A DNA stretch of 64,000 bases, from contig NZ_CP126970.1 in NCBI RefSeq assembly GCF_030252185.1, positions 620,001-684,000 of the forward strand, written 5' to 3'. The stretch's first letter is position 1. Every line of letters begins with the position of its first letter. Source of the stretch: Corynebacterium suedekumii (GTDB lineage: Bacteria; Actinomycetota; Actinomycetes; Mycobacteriales; Mycobacteriaceae). Position numbers and translations under genes: made by a program. Positions 17,624 to 28,200 of the stretch are shown here, one piece after another. The notes beneath the pieces were generated by a model. It did not search any database. It was not told the DNA's origin and was given only the letters and a program-made list of their open reading frames with translations.

Positions 17624-19009
17624 TCACGGACGAATCATCGGTACGTACGTCCTGCCGCGTCTCACCTCCCCCAGCGCCTCACGTCTCTCCTGCCGCGCCC
17701 GGCGTTCCGGATTCCGTTCCCGTCGCCAGCCACCGACGGCCCTCGCCTCCTCCCGGGGCAGCGACGCCGCCACGGCCAGCAGGAACCAGAAGAAGAAGTC
17801 CATGGGGAAGATCTCCAGGTAGGTGGAGAAAGCCGCGGCCACGCACGCGGCGGCCGTCGCCGCCAGAACACCCGCGGCGACCCCCTGCTCGAGCGGATCG
17901 CGCACCACCCGGATCACCCGGCGCAGCACCACGATCGCCATGCCGATGGTGACGGCGTAGAGCGCCAGGCCGAGCACACCCAGCTCCAGGCCGACCTTGA
18001 GGTACTGGTTGTCCGGCTGGTACAGGCCGGTACGCGGGTAGAAGGCTTCGAGGACCTTCTCCGCCGCGGAGCCGGTGGTCCCCAACCCGTCACCCAACGG
18101 CCGGACGAGCATCCGCGGCAGCGTCGCCGCCCAGTGGCCGCCACGGTCCTCGAGACTGCTGGAGGAGAACAGGGCGGCGAGCACGCCCCGCTGATCGACC
18201 GCCACCGCGAAGGGGATGGCCACCACGACCGCCGCGAGGAGGATGCCGGCGTAGATGAGCAGGCGGCGGTGGATGATCACGCCGACAACGAACACCGCGA
18301 CGATCAGCCCGACGAACGCGGCACGGACGACTGAGGACAGCATCGCCGCGACCAGCACCGGAGAAAGGAGCCAGAAGATCCGCGAGCGCAGACGACCCGG
18401 CTGCGACAGCGCCACCGTGCCCACCACCACCAGCACGAGCATGAGGTAGAGACCGAAGGGGAAGGGCTGGTTGAACGTGCCGAAGCTGCGCAGCAACGGG
18501 CCCGTCGTACGCAGTGACTCGTTCCAGTCATAGCCCATCTCCACGAGGCGTTCCCCGCCGAGGACCTGCTGTGCCAGGCCGAACAGGGCGCTGAGGGTGC
18601 CCGTGGTGAGCAGGATGGTCACCAGATGATCCTTGTCCCGCCGGGTGAACGGGTGGTAGTAGACGATGACGGCCACGAGCAGGTAGAAGAACGCGATCTT
18701 GATGGGGAAGCCGGCATTCGTCCGCAGAACCCACACCGTCGAGATCACCCCGAAGAGGACGAGCACCGCGGCAGGTGCCAGCCACGGGGCGACGGTCGCC
18801 CGGTCGCGGGCGCGGGAGGCCAGCAGCGCGGCCACCGCGACCGCGAGGACCGCCGCCTCCTTCCACAGGCTCAGCGCGACCGGCGCGATGATGAGCAGGC
18901 CGTGGAAGGGCACGAGCGCGGCGATGGCCAATACTCCCCACTGCGGTCGTTTGAGGGCGGCGAGGAAGATGAGTCCGCAGATCAGACCGGTGACAATGAG
19001 GGCGCTCAT
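17624..19009 (-). CDS. O-antigen ligase/polymerase-like membrane protein (Wzy type)
   Basis: A 461-residue polytopic protein with about 11 hydrophobic helices and a large extracytoplasmic loop (about residues 285-340). The loop carries ATLPRMLVRPLGDGLGTTGSAA and PRTGLYQPDNQYLKVGLELGVLG, the Wzy_C/O-antigen ligase pattern in which an Asn/Asp-x-x-Tyr-Leu motif follows a GxGxG turn. Such proteins polymerise lipid-linked repeat units outside the membrane, or ligate the finished chain. The ATG at 19009 overlaps the deacetylase stop (ATGA) and has GAGGAGA upstream. The C-terminal 45 residues are Arg/Glu-rich and cytoplasmic. Polymerase rather than ligase is favoured because no other polymerase candidate is present. 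Confidence 0.85.
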   Translation of the reverse strand: MSALIVTGLICGLIFLAALKRPQWGVLAIAALVPFHGLLIIAPVALSLWKEAAVLAVAVAALLASRARDRATVAPWLAPAAVLVLFGVISTVWVLRTNAGFPIKIAFFYLLVAVIVYYHPFTRRDKDHLVTILLTTGTLSALFGLAQQVLGGERLVEMGYDWNESLRTTGPLLRSFGTFNQPFPFGLYLMLVLVVVGTVALSQPGRLRSRIFWLLSPVLVAAMLSSVVRAAFVGLIVAVFVVGVIIHRRLLIYAGILLAAVVVAIPFAVAVDQRGVLAALFSSSSLEDRGGHWAATLPRMLVRPLGDGLGTTGSAAEKVLEAFYPRTGLYQPDNQYLKVGLELGVLGLALYAVTIGMAIVVLRRVIRVVRDPLEQGVAAGVLAATAAACVAAAFSTYLEIFPMDFFFWFLLAVAASLPREEARAVGGWRRERNPERRARQERREALGEVRRGRTYVPMIRP

Positions 19010-19830
19010 GACTGCTTCTCCTCTGGGTCGGTGGTGTACCCGCCGTGTCCGTCGGGCCGGGCGAAGCCGGGGTCGTGGTCGACCGGGGTGGGCCAGGACC
19101 AGGCCGGGCGCAGCAGGCTGCGCCACAGCAGCGAGGACACGACGTTCTCGTGCATGGCCAGCCGGCGCAGGGTGTACAGGTCATCGCCCGGGGCACAGCG
19201 GCCGTTGGTGAAGGTCCACCCCGTCCGGAATCCGGCGCGGGCGGCGTGGACACGGACCCGGGGGTCGGTGTGGCCGAAGGGGTAGCACAGGTCGAGGACC
19301 TCCCGGCCGGACCAGTCGGACAGCACCTGCCGGGAGGTGTGGAGTTCGGCGTGGAGTCGCTCGTCCGACAGGCCGGGCAGGGAGGCGTGGGTGGCGGTGT
19401 GGCCGGCCAGTTCCGCGCCGGCGGCGAAGGCCTCGTCGATCTCGGGGCGGGTCATGGTGCGGGTGACGCCGCGGGCCTCCGGCCACCAGTCGGGTGAGAC
19501 GCCGGTGCGCTCGGTGACGGGCAGCAGGGTCCACGGGATGCCTCGCTCGGCGAGGATGGGCGCCGCGTGCCGGATGACACCGACGAGGGCGTCGTCGAAC
19601 TGCACGACCGCCCGCCCGCCGACGCTGCGGCCGGCGATGATGTCGGCCGCGACGTTGGCGAAGGAATCGAAGCGGTACCCCAGCGCCGCCACGGCGTCGA
19701 GCTGCCGGATGAAGGTGGCGGCCCGCACGGCGTAGAGGTAGGGGGTCTCGTCGTTGGCGATGATGTCGTGGTACGCGAGGACGATGCCCGAGCGCGCAAA
19801 CCGACTCCCGAAACTCCGTAGCCGACTCAT
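19006..19830 (-). CDS. polysaccharide deacetylase (NodB/CE4-like)
   Basis: A 274-residue protein of the NodB homology type. Motif 1 is VVQFDDALVG: the two Asp residues (D79, D80) are kept, but the usual following Gly is Ala. Motif 2 is GHTATHASLPG, giving the metal-binding His144 and His148. LCYPFGHTDPRVRVHAARAGFRTG matches motif 3. There is no clear signal peptide, so it may act on lipid-linked sugars at the cytoplasmic face or on the polymer if exported by other means. The ATG overlaps the flippase stop by one base (TGATG). It probably de-N- or O-acetylates a residue of the locus polysaccharide, possibly opposing the GNAT domain of the operon's first product. Confidence 0.82.
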   Translation of the reverse strand: MSRLRSFGSRFARSGIVLAYHDIIANDETPYLYAVRAATFIRQLDAVAALGYRFDSFANVAADIIAGRSVGGRAVVQFDDALVGVIRHAAPILAERGIPWTLLPVTERTGVSPDWWPEARGVTRTMTRPEIDEAFAAGAELAGHTATHASLPGLSDERLHAELHTSRQVLSDWSGREVLDLCYPFGHTDPRVRVHAARAGFRTGWTFTNGRCAPGDDLYTLRRLAMHENVVSSLLWRSLLRPAWSWPTPVDHDPGFARPDGHGGYTTDPEEKQS

Positions 19831-21308
19831 CAGTCACTTCCCTTCCGCAGGGGTGCGAGCACCAGCGCCCGCACCTGCTTATCGACGCCCATCGAGATCA
19901 CCAGGTGCGCCCCTCCCGCGAGCAGGCTCACCACCAGCCACGACCACTCCCCCGCGGCGTGCAGCGAGGTGGCGCTCACCGCCACGATCGCCGCCACCGC
20001 GCACTGGCGCAGCAGCAGTCCCCACGGGGCGACACCGGGGATCCCGAGCGTGAACTGCAGGAGCAGCAGCATGGACACGAGCATGATCACCTGGGTGGTC
20101 AGGGTGGCCGTGGCGGCACCGAGGATGGACCACTCAGGGATGAGCAACGCGTTGAGGCCGATGTTGAGGAGCAGACCCGCGGCGGCGATCCACGGGAACA
20201 CCCGCAGCTTCCGGGCGGCGATGAGCGCGGAGACCACCACGTAGAGCAGGCCTGAGAGGGCACTCGCCGTGACGAGCAGCGCCGCCGCGGTGGCTGCCGG
20301 GGCGAACTGGTCACCGTAGAGCAGGGTGACCACTCCCCGGGCGGCCGGCCAGAAGACCACCACCGCCAGGCCACCGAGCAGCGCGGCGACGGCGATGGAC
20401 TGGTAGACCCGCTCCCGGAACTCCTCGGTCCGGTTCGGCCACGCCTTGATGAGCACCGTCGTGTACGGAATCGCCAGCGCGCTGACCACCAGCGCCAGCA
20501 GGTCGGAGAACTTGTAACCCACCGCGTAGAGGCCGACCGCCTCGTAGGTGCCCAGCCGTTCGAGCATGAGCATGTCGATGCGTTCGAGCAGCGTGAGCAG
20601 GGCGAAACCGATGGAGATCGGGATGGCCTCCCGCAGCATCTCCCCCCAGTAGCGCGTGAGGTGGCGTCGCGACGGCCGCGCGCCCGGCGCGAACAGGCCC
20701 GGCACCCCCACGGCCCGGGCGATGATGACCACGACCTCCCGGAGGATGGCGGGCAGGATGAACCACAGCAGCGAGGGGTGCCACGTCGCGACCGCGAGGA
20801 TTCCCAGGAACTGGATGATCTGGCCGATGATGTCCCACACCGCCACGTACGTCAGTCGCAGTCGACTCTGGTACAGCACGAACAGGGCGTTCGCCGGGGT
20901 GGCGAGCACCACCGTCGACCCCGCCAGGGCGGCGGCGAGCACGACGAGCGGAGCGAGGCCGGTGAGCCAGGCGTAGCCGACGGCGATGCCGTAGCCGAGG
21001 AATCCCAGGGTGGTGCGCAGCGCGATGAAGGACCCGGAGATCCCCGCGATCTCGTCGGGGTCCTCGGAATTGAGTCGGGCCAGTACGACACGGCCCACGC
21101 CCAGGTCGGTGATGACGGACGTGATTCCGAGCAGGGCGAAGACGAAGGAGTAGCGGCCCCAGTCATCGGGACTGAGGGTACGGGCGATGATGACGCTGCC
21201 GGCCCAGCCGAACACGGCGGTGGCCAGCCGCCCGATGATGAGGGCGGTGCTGCTGCTGAACAGCCGCTTCGTCTCGGACGCGGTCTCTTCTGTCCTGTCC
21301 TGCTGCAT
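19830..21308 (-). CDS. oligosaccharide flippase (Wzx/MurJ-like, MOP superfamily)
   Basis: A 492-residue membrane protein with about 12-14 hydrophobic helices. The N-terminal segment LIIGRLATAVFGWAGSVIIARTLSPDDWGRYSFVFALLGI is the RfbX/Wzx signature (an A-R-x-L-x-x-x-x-x-G-x-Y-pattern at the end of helix 1). PISIGFALLTLLERIDMLMLERLGTYEAVGLYAVGYKFSDL matches the repeat at helix 7. It would flip the lipid-linked repeat unit across the plasma membrane. The ATG at 21308 overlaps the stop of the upstream GT4-GNAT gene by one base. Its pairing with a Wzy-like and a Wzz-like protein completes a Wzx/Wzy pathway. Confidence 0.9.
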   Translation of the reverse strand: MQQDRTEETASETKRLFSSSTALIIGRLATAVFGWAGSVIIARTLSPDDWGRYSFVFALLGITSVITDLGVGRVVLARLNSEDPDEIAGISGSFIALRTTLGFLGYGIAVGYAWLTGLAPLVVLAAALAGSTVVLATPANALFVLYQSRLRLTYVAVWDIIGQIIQFLGILAVATWHPSLLWFILPAILREVVVIIARAVGVPGLFAPGARPSRRHLTRYWGEMLREAIPISIGFALLTLLERIDMLMLERLGTYEAVGLYAVGYKFSDLLALVVSALAIPYTTVLIKAWPNRTEEFRERVYQSIAVAALLGGLAVVVFWPAARGVVTLLYGDQFAPAATAAALLVTASALSGLLYVVVSALIAARKLRVFPWIAAAGLLLNIGLNALLIPEWSILGAATATLTTQVIMLVSMLLLLQFTLGIPGVAPWGLLLRQCAVAAIVAVSATSLHAAGEWSWLVVSLLAGGAHLVISMGVDKQVRALVLAPLRKGSD

Positions 21309-23551
21309 CAGCGTCGCAGCCTCCCCACCATATCGGTGGCGCGCGTGAGCGCATCCAGGGTGCGCAGCCGCGCCCGGGCCCGGCTGCGCCCGCGCCCTCC
21401 GGGGCGCACGGGGACGGCCCGGACCGTACCCACCTGGTACCCGCCGGTCTGCCAGTCCAGCTTGTAGGGGCTGGCGCCGATCATCTCGTCGATGAACGTC
21501 ACCCCCAGCTCGTCGTGGTGGTCGACGATGTACTCGATGAGCTGGTGGCCGGGGATGAGATCCCGGAACTCCGGGTCGTGGCAGGTGAACCAGCCCTCGG
21601 CCCGGGCACCGGTGGTCACCATGACCGAGCAGGCGACCCACCGGTCGCCGACGGTCAGGCCGATGAGGATGAGGTGTCCACCGGCGGCCTCCCGGGTGAG
21701 GTAGTCACGGCTGAAGGGTTCGTGAGTTGCGCCGAGGAGGTTGAGGGTGCCGGGGTTGTCCCCCCGGGCCAGGTCCGCCAGGTCCCGGATCTCAGCCCAG
21801 TGCCGGTCCAGTTCCTCCGGCGTACGGACGACGACGAAGCCGACCTCCCCGTGGGCGGCCGCGGTGCGTTCCCGGGCCACCCGGAATCGTCGGATCGACT
21901 TGGCGCTGCGCAGGTCCCGGGCGATGACTCCGGGCGGGCACTCGATGACCGGGCAGCGCTCGTCGACGGTGAACTCGACCAACCAGTCGCCGGCGTCGAG
22001 CAGGCCCTGCAGCAGGGGTGAATCCTGCGGCAGGTGGGTGAGGTCGAGCATGACGTCGTTGTCGTGCAGGCCGGTGATGAGACCGCGCAGGGCGGCGGGA
22101 TCAGTGGCCAGTGCCTCGCCGACGGTGCCCAGCCCGTGGCCGAGGAGGCGGTGGACGGTGTTCCAGTGCAGGGAGCCGCTGCCGCGGGCCTGGAGCGGGA
22201 GCAGGGCGACGAGCTCACCGGCGCGTCGGACGGTGGCGATCGCCGGCCGGCCTTTACCCAGGTGCTCCTGCCAGGTCGCGCCGTAGGCGGGTCGGGAGGC
22301 ACTACGGCGGCCGGTGCGCTCCGCCAGGTCCGACCACTCCCCGAGGAACTGCTCCGAGAGGTCAGACTCGATGCCGAAGACCAGCTCATCCGCGTCGTCC
22401 CCGCCGCCGGCCGGCGGCGACACGGTGTCGGTGCGGGCGTGCGTCGCGGCGTCCAGCTCATCGAGGATCACCCGGGCCGAATCGACCATGTTGTAGCGCT
22501 CGATGACGCGCTCGCGCCCCGCCCGGCCCATCCGGGCCCGCAGCTCGGTGTCCGTGATCAGCTGGCGCAGGGCCTCGGTGAGGGCGTCGGTGTCCCCCGG
22601 CTCGACGAGGATGCCGGTCTCTCCGTCGACGATCATCTCGGGGATGGCACCGACCGGGTGCGCGACGACGGGCAGTTCCGCGACCATGGCCTCGAGGACG
22701 GCGTTGGGGGCCTGGTCAATGACCGAGGGGAAGCACATGAGGTCCGCGTCGGCGAGGATGCCCCACAGTCGCTGGTCGCCCTGGCGCAGGTCGTTGACCA
22801 CGGTCAGGCCCGGTTCGGCGGGCACCTGCTCGAAGGTGATGAGGGGCAGGTCCGCCAGCTCCCGGAGGTGCTCGCGCCAGATGTCGAGCAGCACGGTCCC
22901 GCCCTTGCGTTCCAGGGTCGCGCCGATGAAGACGATGGTGGGGCGGCGGCCCGGGTCACGCGGGGCCGGGGGCTGCCCGAGGTAGGGCGAGAAGATGCCC
23001 AGTTCGAGGTGGCGGACCCGCTGGGCGGGAAACCGGTAGTCGGCCGAGCGCAGCGACTCGACGACCTGCCGGGTGTTGGCGAACACCATGTGCGCCTGCT
23101 CGAGGACGGGTCGTTCGAAAAGCAGGGCGACGCGACTCATGGCTGCGGAGAACCGCGTCGGCGGGCGGTAGGGCAGGCTGAACGCGTTGAGTCGGCCGGT
23201 GCTGTCCGTGGTGATGACGGTGGGCAGCTGCGCCAGCAGCCGGGACCCACCGAGCATGGCGTTCTGGGTGTACAGGTGGATGGCGTCGACGTTCCCGTCG
23301 GCCAGCCGCTTCTTCACCTGGCGACGGATCCCGGCGGAGTGCACGAGCTGGGAGCGGAGGGGCTGCAGGTCCAGGTCCAGCCTGGCGAGGCCGGGCACGG
23401 GGGCGCGGAGGATCCTACCCAGCAGGCCGGGCGGCTGGCCGTCGACGAAGTCGACCTCGATTCCCTCGACGTCGGCGAAGATGCGGCGGAGGGCTGCGTG
23501 GACGGTCTGGTGGCCACCGATGTTCTCATTGATGAACAGGTACCGCGGCAC
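21308..23551 (-). CDS. GT4 glycosyltransferase fused to GNAT acyltransferase, copy 2
   Basis: A 747-residue fusion and full-length paralogue of the protein at 2058-4286, sharing start (YLFxNENIGGH), [23 protein letters not shown], IDQAPNAxLEAM and the C-terminal GHQLIE. Residues 1-390 are a GT4 glycosyltransferase; residues 410-720 are the CelD-like GNAT domain, with RSAKSIRRFRVARERT and SPYKLDWQTGGYQVG. The start is GTG at 23551, with AGGAGG five bases upstream. It leads the long minus-strand operon through flippase, deacetylase, polymerase, co-polymerase and GT4. It is predicted to add a sugar and acylate it on the lipid-linked repeat unit at the cytoplasmic face. Confidence 0.82.
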   Translation of the reverse strand: MPRYLFINENIGGHQTVHAALRRIFADVEGIEVDFVDGQPPGLLGRILRAPVPGLARLDLDLQPLRSQLVHSAGIRRQVKKRLADGNVDAIHLYTQNAMLGGSRLLAQLPTVITTDSTGRLNAFSLPYRPPTRFSAAMSRVALLFERPVLEQAHMVFANTRQVVESLRSADYRFPAQRVRHLELGIFSPYLGQPPAPRDPGRRPTIVFIGATLERKGGTVLLDIWREHLRELADLPLITFEQVPAEPGLTVVNDLRQGDQRLWGILADADLMCFPSVIDQAPNAVLEAMVAELPVVAHPVGAIPEMIVDGETGILVEPGDTDALTEALRQLITDTELRARMGRAGRERVIERYNMVDSARVILDELDAATHARTDTVSPPAGGGDDADELVFGIESDLSEQFLGEWSDLAERTGRRSASRPAYGATWQEHLGKGRPAIATVRRAGELVALLPLQARGSGSLHWNTVHRLLGHGLGTVGEALATDPAALRGLITGLHDNDVMLDLTHLPQDSPLLQGLLDAGDWLVEFTVDERCPVIECPPGVIARDLRSAKSIRRFRVARERTAAAHGEVGFVVVRTPEELDRHWAEIRDLADLARGDNPGTLNLLGATHEPFSRDYLTREAAGGHLILIGLTVGDRWVACSVMVTTGARAEGWFTCHDPEFRDLIPGHQLIEYIVDHHDELGVTFIDEMIGASPYKLDWQTGGYQVGTVRAVPVRPGGRGRSRARARLRTLDALTRATDMVGRLRR

Positions 23552-23677
23552 GTCGACCTCCTGGGGGCACGCCCCAGCGTCGACCGGATCCTGCTACCGG
23601 CCGACGTCGAGAGGGCAATCATCTAGATGTTCGCGTTCAGCGTAGACCCCTCAACCGTGCCCATCCTTAGAAATTCC

Positions 23678-25252
23678 TTACATGGGCATGATGGTGTGCT
23701 TCTTCGGCAGATCCTGCTCCACCTTGGTCGCCAGCTGACGCACCGCGCGGCGCAGTGCCAGGCGGGTGTCGCGCGGCTGGATCATGGCGTCAATGTAGCC
23801 ACGTTCGGCGGCGACGTAGGGGCTGGTCATGTTCTCGTCGTAGAAGTCCATGAAGATCTTCTTCAGGTAGTCCCGCTGCTCAGGCGGGGCAGCGGCAAGC
23901 TGCTTGCCCTGGATCATCACCACGGCGGCCGCCGAACCCATGACCGCGATCTGCGCGCTCGGCCACGCGAGGTTGATGTCGCCCGAGAGGTTCTTCGAGC
24001 CCATCACGGCGTAGGCACCGCCGTAGGCCTTGCGGACGATGAGGGTGATCTTGGGCACGGTCGCCTCGACCACGGCGAAGGCCAGCTTCGCACCGCGGTG
24101 GATGAGGCCCGCCTTCTCCTGCTCCACACCGGGCAGGTATCCCGGGGTGTCCACGACGAAGACGAGCGGGATGTTGTAGGCGTCGCAGATGCGGACGAAG
24201 CGGGCGCCCTTGTCGGCGGCGTCGGCGTCGATGCAGCCGGCGAAGTGCATGGGGTTGTTGGCGATGAAGCCGACCGCACGGCCGTCGATACGCCCGAAGG
24301 CGGTGATGAGGTTCGGCGCGTAGTTCGCCTGGATCTCCACGAGGTTGTCGTCATCACCCAGCTGGACCAGCAGATCGTTCATGTCGTAGCCCGCGTTGGA
24401 GTCGTCCGGCATGAACAGGTCGAGGGCGGCTTCCTCGGCGACGTCCTCGTCACTGGGGGCGCCGAACACCGGGGCGGGGTCGTTGCAGGTCAACGGGAGG
24501 TGGTCGAGGAGGTCACGGACGAAGTCGAAGGCCTCGTCCTCACTGCCCACGACCGCGGAGATGTTGCCGTTGAGTTCCTGCTGGCGGGCGCCGCCGAGCT
24601 CGGCGGAGGTGACGTCCTCTCCGGTGACCTCCCGGATGACGGCGGGGCCGGTGACGTACATCTCCGTCTGGCCCTCGACGGCGATGACGAAGTCAGTGGT
24701 CACCGGGGCGTAGACGGCGCCGCCGGCGGACTTGCCCAGCATGATGGAGATCTGCGGGCTGCGGCCCGACAGGGGCAGCTGGCGGCGGGAGATCTCGGAG
24801 TACATGGCCAGTGAGGTCACCGCATCCTGAATGCGGGCACCACCGGAGTCCTGGATGCCGATGACCGGGCAGCCGATCTTGATGGCCATGTCCATGACCT
24901 CGACCACCTTGCGGCCGAAGGCCACTCCGACGGAACCGCCGTAGACGGTCTTGTCGTGGGCGTAGATGGCGACGGGGCGGCCGTCGATGGTGCCGTAGCC
25001 GGTGACCACACCGTCGGAGTAGACGGCGTCGGCATCCCCCGGGGTCTTGGCCAGGGCGCCGGTCTCCAGGAAGGAACCCTCGTCGAGCAGCGCGTTGATG
25101 CGCTGGCGCGGGGTGGTGTGGCCGGCCTCGTCGCGGCGTGCGCGGGCGCGCTCGCTGCCCGGGTCCTGCGCCTTCTCCAGGCGGGCCCGCAGGTCGGCGA
25201 GCTTGGAGGCCGTCGAGTCAGCCGGCGATTTCGCCGCAGAGCTGTCAGTCAC
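23678..25252 (-). CDS. accD3: acyl-CoA carboxylase beta subunit for mycolate synthesis (AccD3/AccD4-type)
   Basis: A 524-residue carboxyltransferase subunit. With biotinylated AccBC and other Acc subunits it carboxylates the long acyl chain used as extender by Pks13. The crotonase-like halves show SDGVVTGYGTIDGRPVAIYAHD and IQDSGGARIQDAV near residue 140 (first oxyanion hole region) and FVVDTPGYLPGVEQEKAGLIHRGAKL near 360 (second), then YGGAYAVMGSKNLSGDINLAWP. The start is GTG at 25252; the N-terminus is Ser/Ala-rich. It lies 41 bases downstream of pks13 in the order accD-pks13-fadD32 conserved in Mycobacteriales (Rv3799c-Rv3801c). Confidence 0.93.
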   Translation of the reverse strand: MTDSSAAKSPADSTASKLADLRARLEKAQDPGSERARARRDEAGHTTPRQRINALLDEGSFLETGALAKTPGDADAVYSDGVVTGYGTIDGRPVAIYAHDKTVYGGSVGVAFGRKVVEVMDMAIKIGCPVIGIQDSGGARIQDAVTSLAMYSEISRRQLPLSGRSPQISIMLGKSAGGAVYAPVTTDFVIAVEGQTEMYVTGPAVIREVTGEDVTSAELGGARQQELNGNISAVVGSEDEAFDFVRDLLDHLPLTCNDPAPVFGAPSDEDVAEEAALDLFMPDDSNAGYDMNDLLVQLGDDDNLVEIQANYAPNLITAFGRIDGRAVGFIANNPMHFAGCIDADAADKGARFVRICDAYNIPLVFVVDTPGYLPGVEQEKAGLIHRGAKLAFAVVEATVPKITLIVRKAYGGAYAVMGSKNLSGDINLAWPSAQIAVMGSAAAVVMIQGKQLAAAPPEQRDYLKKIFMDFYDENMTSPYVAAERGYIDAMIQPRDTRLALRRAVRQLATKVEQDLPKKHTIMPM

Positions 25253-25293
25253 TGATCACCACTCGATTCACCAGTCGATTCCATGTCTGATTT

Positions 25294-28200
25294 CTAGCTG
25301 TCCAGCTCCTCGATGCGCCGGGTCATGTGCGCGCCGACGACGCCGATGGCCGGCTCGTCGGGGACCGCGAGGTGGTCACCTGCAAGCTGGACGATATCCA
25401 GTTGATCAACGATAGCCGACCAGCCGCCGTCCGGGTCAATCGAGGCGTAGGCCGGTTCCAGTTCGATGGCGCCGTCGTGCATCCGCTCGGAGCGGAAGAG
25501 CAGGACGGGGACGTCGACATCGGCCCAGCGTCGGAAGTCCAGCTTGTCCAGGATGCGGTTGTCCACGAAGGAGGCGCGCTGGTGCTCGAGGACACCGGCG
25601 GCCAGGCCGTGGGCGGAGGCGTCGGTGGTGGCGAGGAACTGCTCGAGCATGCCGAGCATGGCCTCCTCGCCGGCGGTCTCGAGGATCTCGAAGGGGACGG
25701 GGAAGTCGAGGCCGTAGGTCTTCTTCGCGAACTCGCTGTAGCGGGTCCAGCGGGCCTTCGTCTCCTCCATGGTGTCCGGCACCGGCTCGGACGGCTGGGT
25801 GGTGTCGAGCAGCGCGATGTAGGCGATCTCGACGTCGGTGTCCTTGAGCTGGTGGGCGACCTCGTAGGCCAGTGCGCCGCCGAAGGACCAGCCGCCGAGG
25901 ACGACTGGCCGACCGTCGGCGTAGCGGCGGATCTCATCGAGGTAGGCCGCGGCACGGTCCTCGAGGCTGCCCTCGAGTCGTTCGACGCCGTAGACGGGGA
26001 CGTCCTCGGGCAGGCGACGCATGAGCGGCTGGTAGACCACGGTGGAGGCGCCGGCCGGGTGGAACATGAACACGCTCGGGCGGGTGGCACCCTCCTGGCG
26101 GGCGCGCAGGACACGGATGTTGCCCTCGACCTCGGTCTCCAGGCCCTCGCGGACGATGTTGGCCAGCGGTTCCAGGGTGGACACCTCAAGCACCTGCTGC
26201 GGGGTGATCTCCAGGCCGGAGCGTTCGGTGAGGCGCTGCGCGATCTGCGTGGCGGTGTCGGCGTCGATCGTCGGGAGTGCGCTGGTCACGCCGGCCGGTG
26301 CCGTGCCGGTGATGGACGCCCAGGCGCCGAAGACCATGCGCTCGGAGGCGTCACGCGGGGCGACACCGACGCCCGTGGCATCCTCCGGGCCGTCCTCGGC
26401 GCCGGGGGCCGGGTCGGTCGAGTCGGCGACCTCGCGGGCCTCGACGACGGCGTCGACGGACATTACCGGCTCCATGAGCGGGGTGCCCTCGCCGGCGGCG
26501 GTCTTCGCCGCCACGGCCTCCTCGACCATGGTGACGACGTCGGCCACGGAGGCGTCGCGAAGCGCCTGCACCTGCAGCGGCGGAATCTGGAAGTCGTTCT
26601 CCACGCGGTTCTTGATGCGCATGCCCATGAGGGAGTCGAGGCCGAGATCGATGAGCGGCAGCTCGCGCGGCAGATCATCGACGTCGTAGCCCATGGACTC
26701 GGAGACGATGGTGCGCAGGCGGTCCTCGACGGATTCGCCGGAGGCGGGGTCCCAGCGGACCTCCTCGACCTCGATCTCCTCGGGGAACATCGCGGCGGAG
26801 GCCGGGGACTCCTGCGGTTCCTGCACACCCGGGGTGGTGCGCGGGGTGCCGAGGTTGAGCGACGTCGCGAAGCCCTCCGCGAGCAGCGAGGTGACGCCGG
26901 TGTCGGTGACCTGGTGGACGGCGATGGACAGCCCGCCGATGGTGCGGGTGACCACGGTGGTGATCTCGCCGGCGGCCGGAAGCATGGCGTGCTCCTCGGC
27001 GGCGACGAGCTGGGCCTCCGGTGCGACGGTCTCGGCCGCGCGCTCGAGCAGGGCGAGGGCGGAGGGCACCTGGTCGGCGTTGGTGGTGAAGGCGGTGACG
27101 CCGCCCGGCAGGGTGACGCGGGTACCGGGCAGGTCGGCGCCGCGGTGGGACGACGGCCGCGCGTTGGTCCAGTAGCGCTGGTGCTTCCACGTCAGGCCCG
27201 GGGCCGGCAGAACCTCACCGTCGCCGTGGGCGAGGCCGAAGTTGACGGGCTGCCCGGCGGCGTAGAGCTTGGCCAGCAGGTCACGGACGGATTCGGCGGT
27301 GGGGACCTTGCGCTTGAGCACGTAGAGCAGCTGTGCGTCGGGCTTGCCCACACTGAACGCCGTGTTCATCATGCCCATGATGGCCACCGGGTTGGGGGCG
27401 ATCTCCACGAGGATGGTGTGGCCGTGCGCGAAGGCCTGCTCGGTGGCGTCCTGGAAGAACACCGGCTGGCGGGTCATGCGCAGCCAGTAGTCGGCGTCGT
27501 GGACGGTGGTGCCGGGCTCGTGCACCACGCCACGGTCGACGGAGCTGTACAGCGGGACGGTCAGTGGCCGTGGGGTGACCCCGGCGACCTCGAATCCGAG
27601 CTCGCCGAGCAGCGGCTCGACGGCCGAGGTGTGCCCGGCGCCCTTGACGTTGAGCAGGCGGGCGAACTTGCCCTCCCCCTCGAGCTTCTCGACGAGCGCG
27701 GTGACCGCCGGCCGCGGTCCGCCCACCGTGGTCATCCCGGGGCCGGCGTACACGGCGGGTTCGATGTCGGCGAAGGTCTCGTCCGCCTCGCCGAGGGACT
27801 CGAGGTCGGCGGTGGACAGTTCCACGACGGCCATGGCGCCGAGCTGATCCTCCGGCAGGGACTTCTCGCCCTCGCCCATGAGACGGGCGCGGTGGCAGGC
27901 GATGAGCATGGCGTCATCGGCGGTGATGCCTCCGGCGGCGTATGCCGCGGCGATCTCGCCCATGGACATGCCGACGACGGCCGCCGGGGTGGCACCGTAC
28001 GCGGCGAGCAGGTCGGTGAGGGCGATCTGGATGGCGGTGATGGCGACCTGGGCGGTCTCGGTGTCGTAGGTCTGCTCGTCGTCGCGGATCAGCTCGAGGA
28101 CCGACCACCCGGACTCCAGGTCCACGCGGGCGTCGAGCTCCTCCATGCGCGCGAGGAACAGCGGGGAGAACTCGATGAGCTCCTTGGCCATCTTGCGGTG

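Noticed and set aside
22034..23626. 530-codon plus-strand open frame
   Set aside because: Antisense to the second GT4-GNAT gene, and mirrors the shadow at 2724-4442 only because the two sense genes are paralogous.
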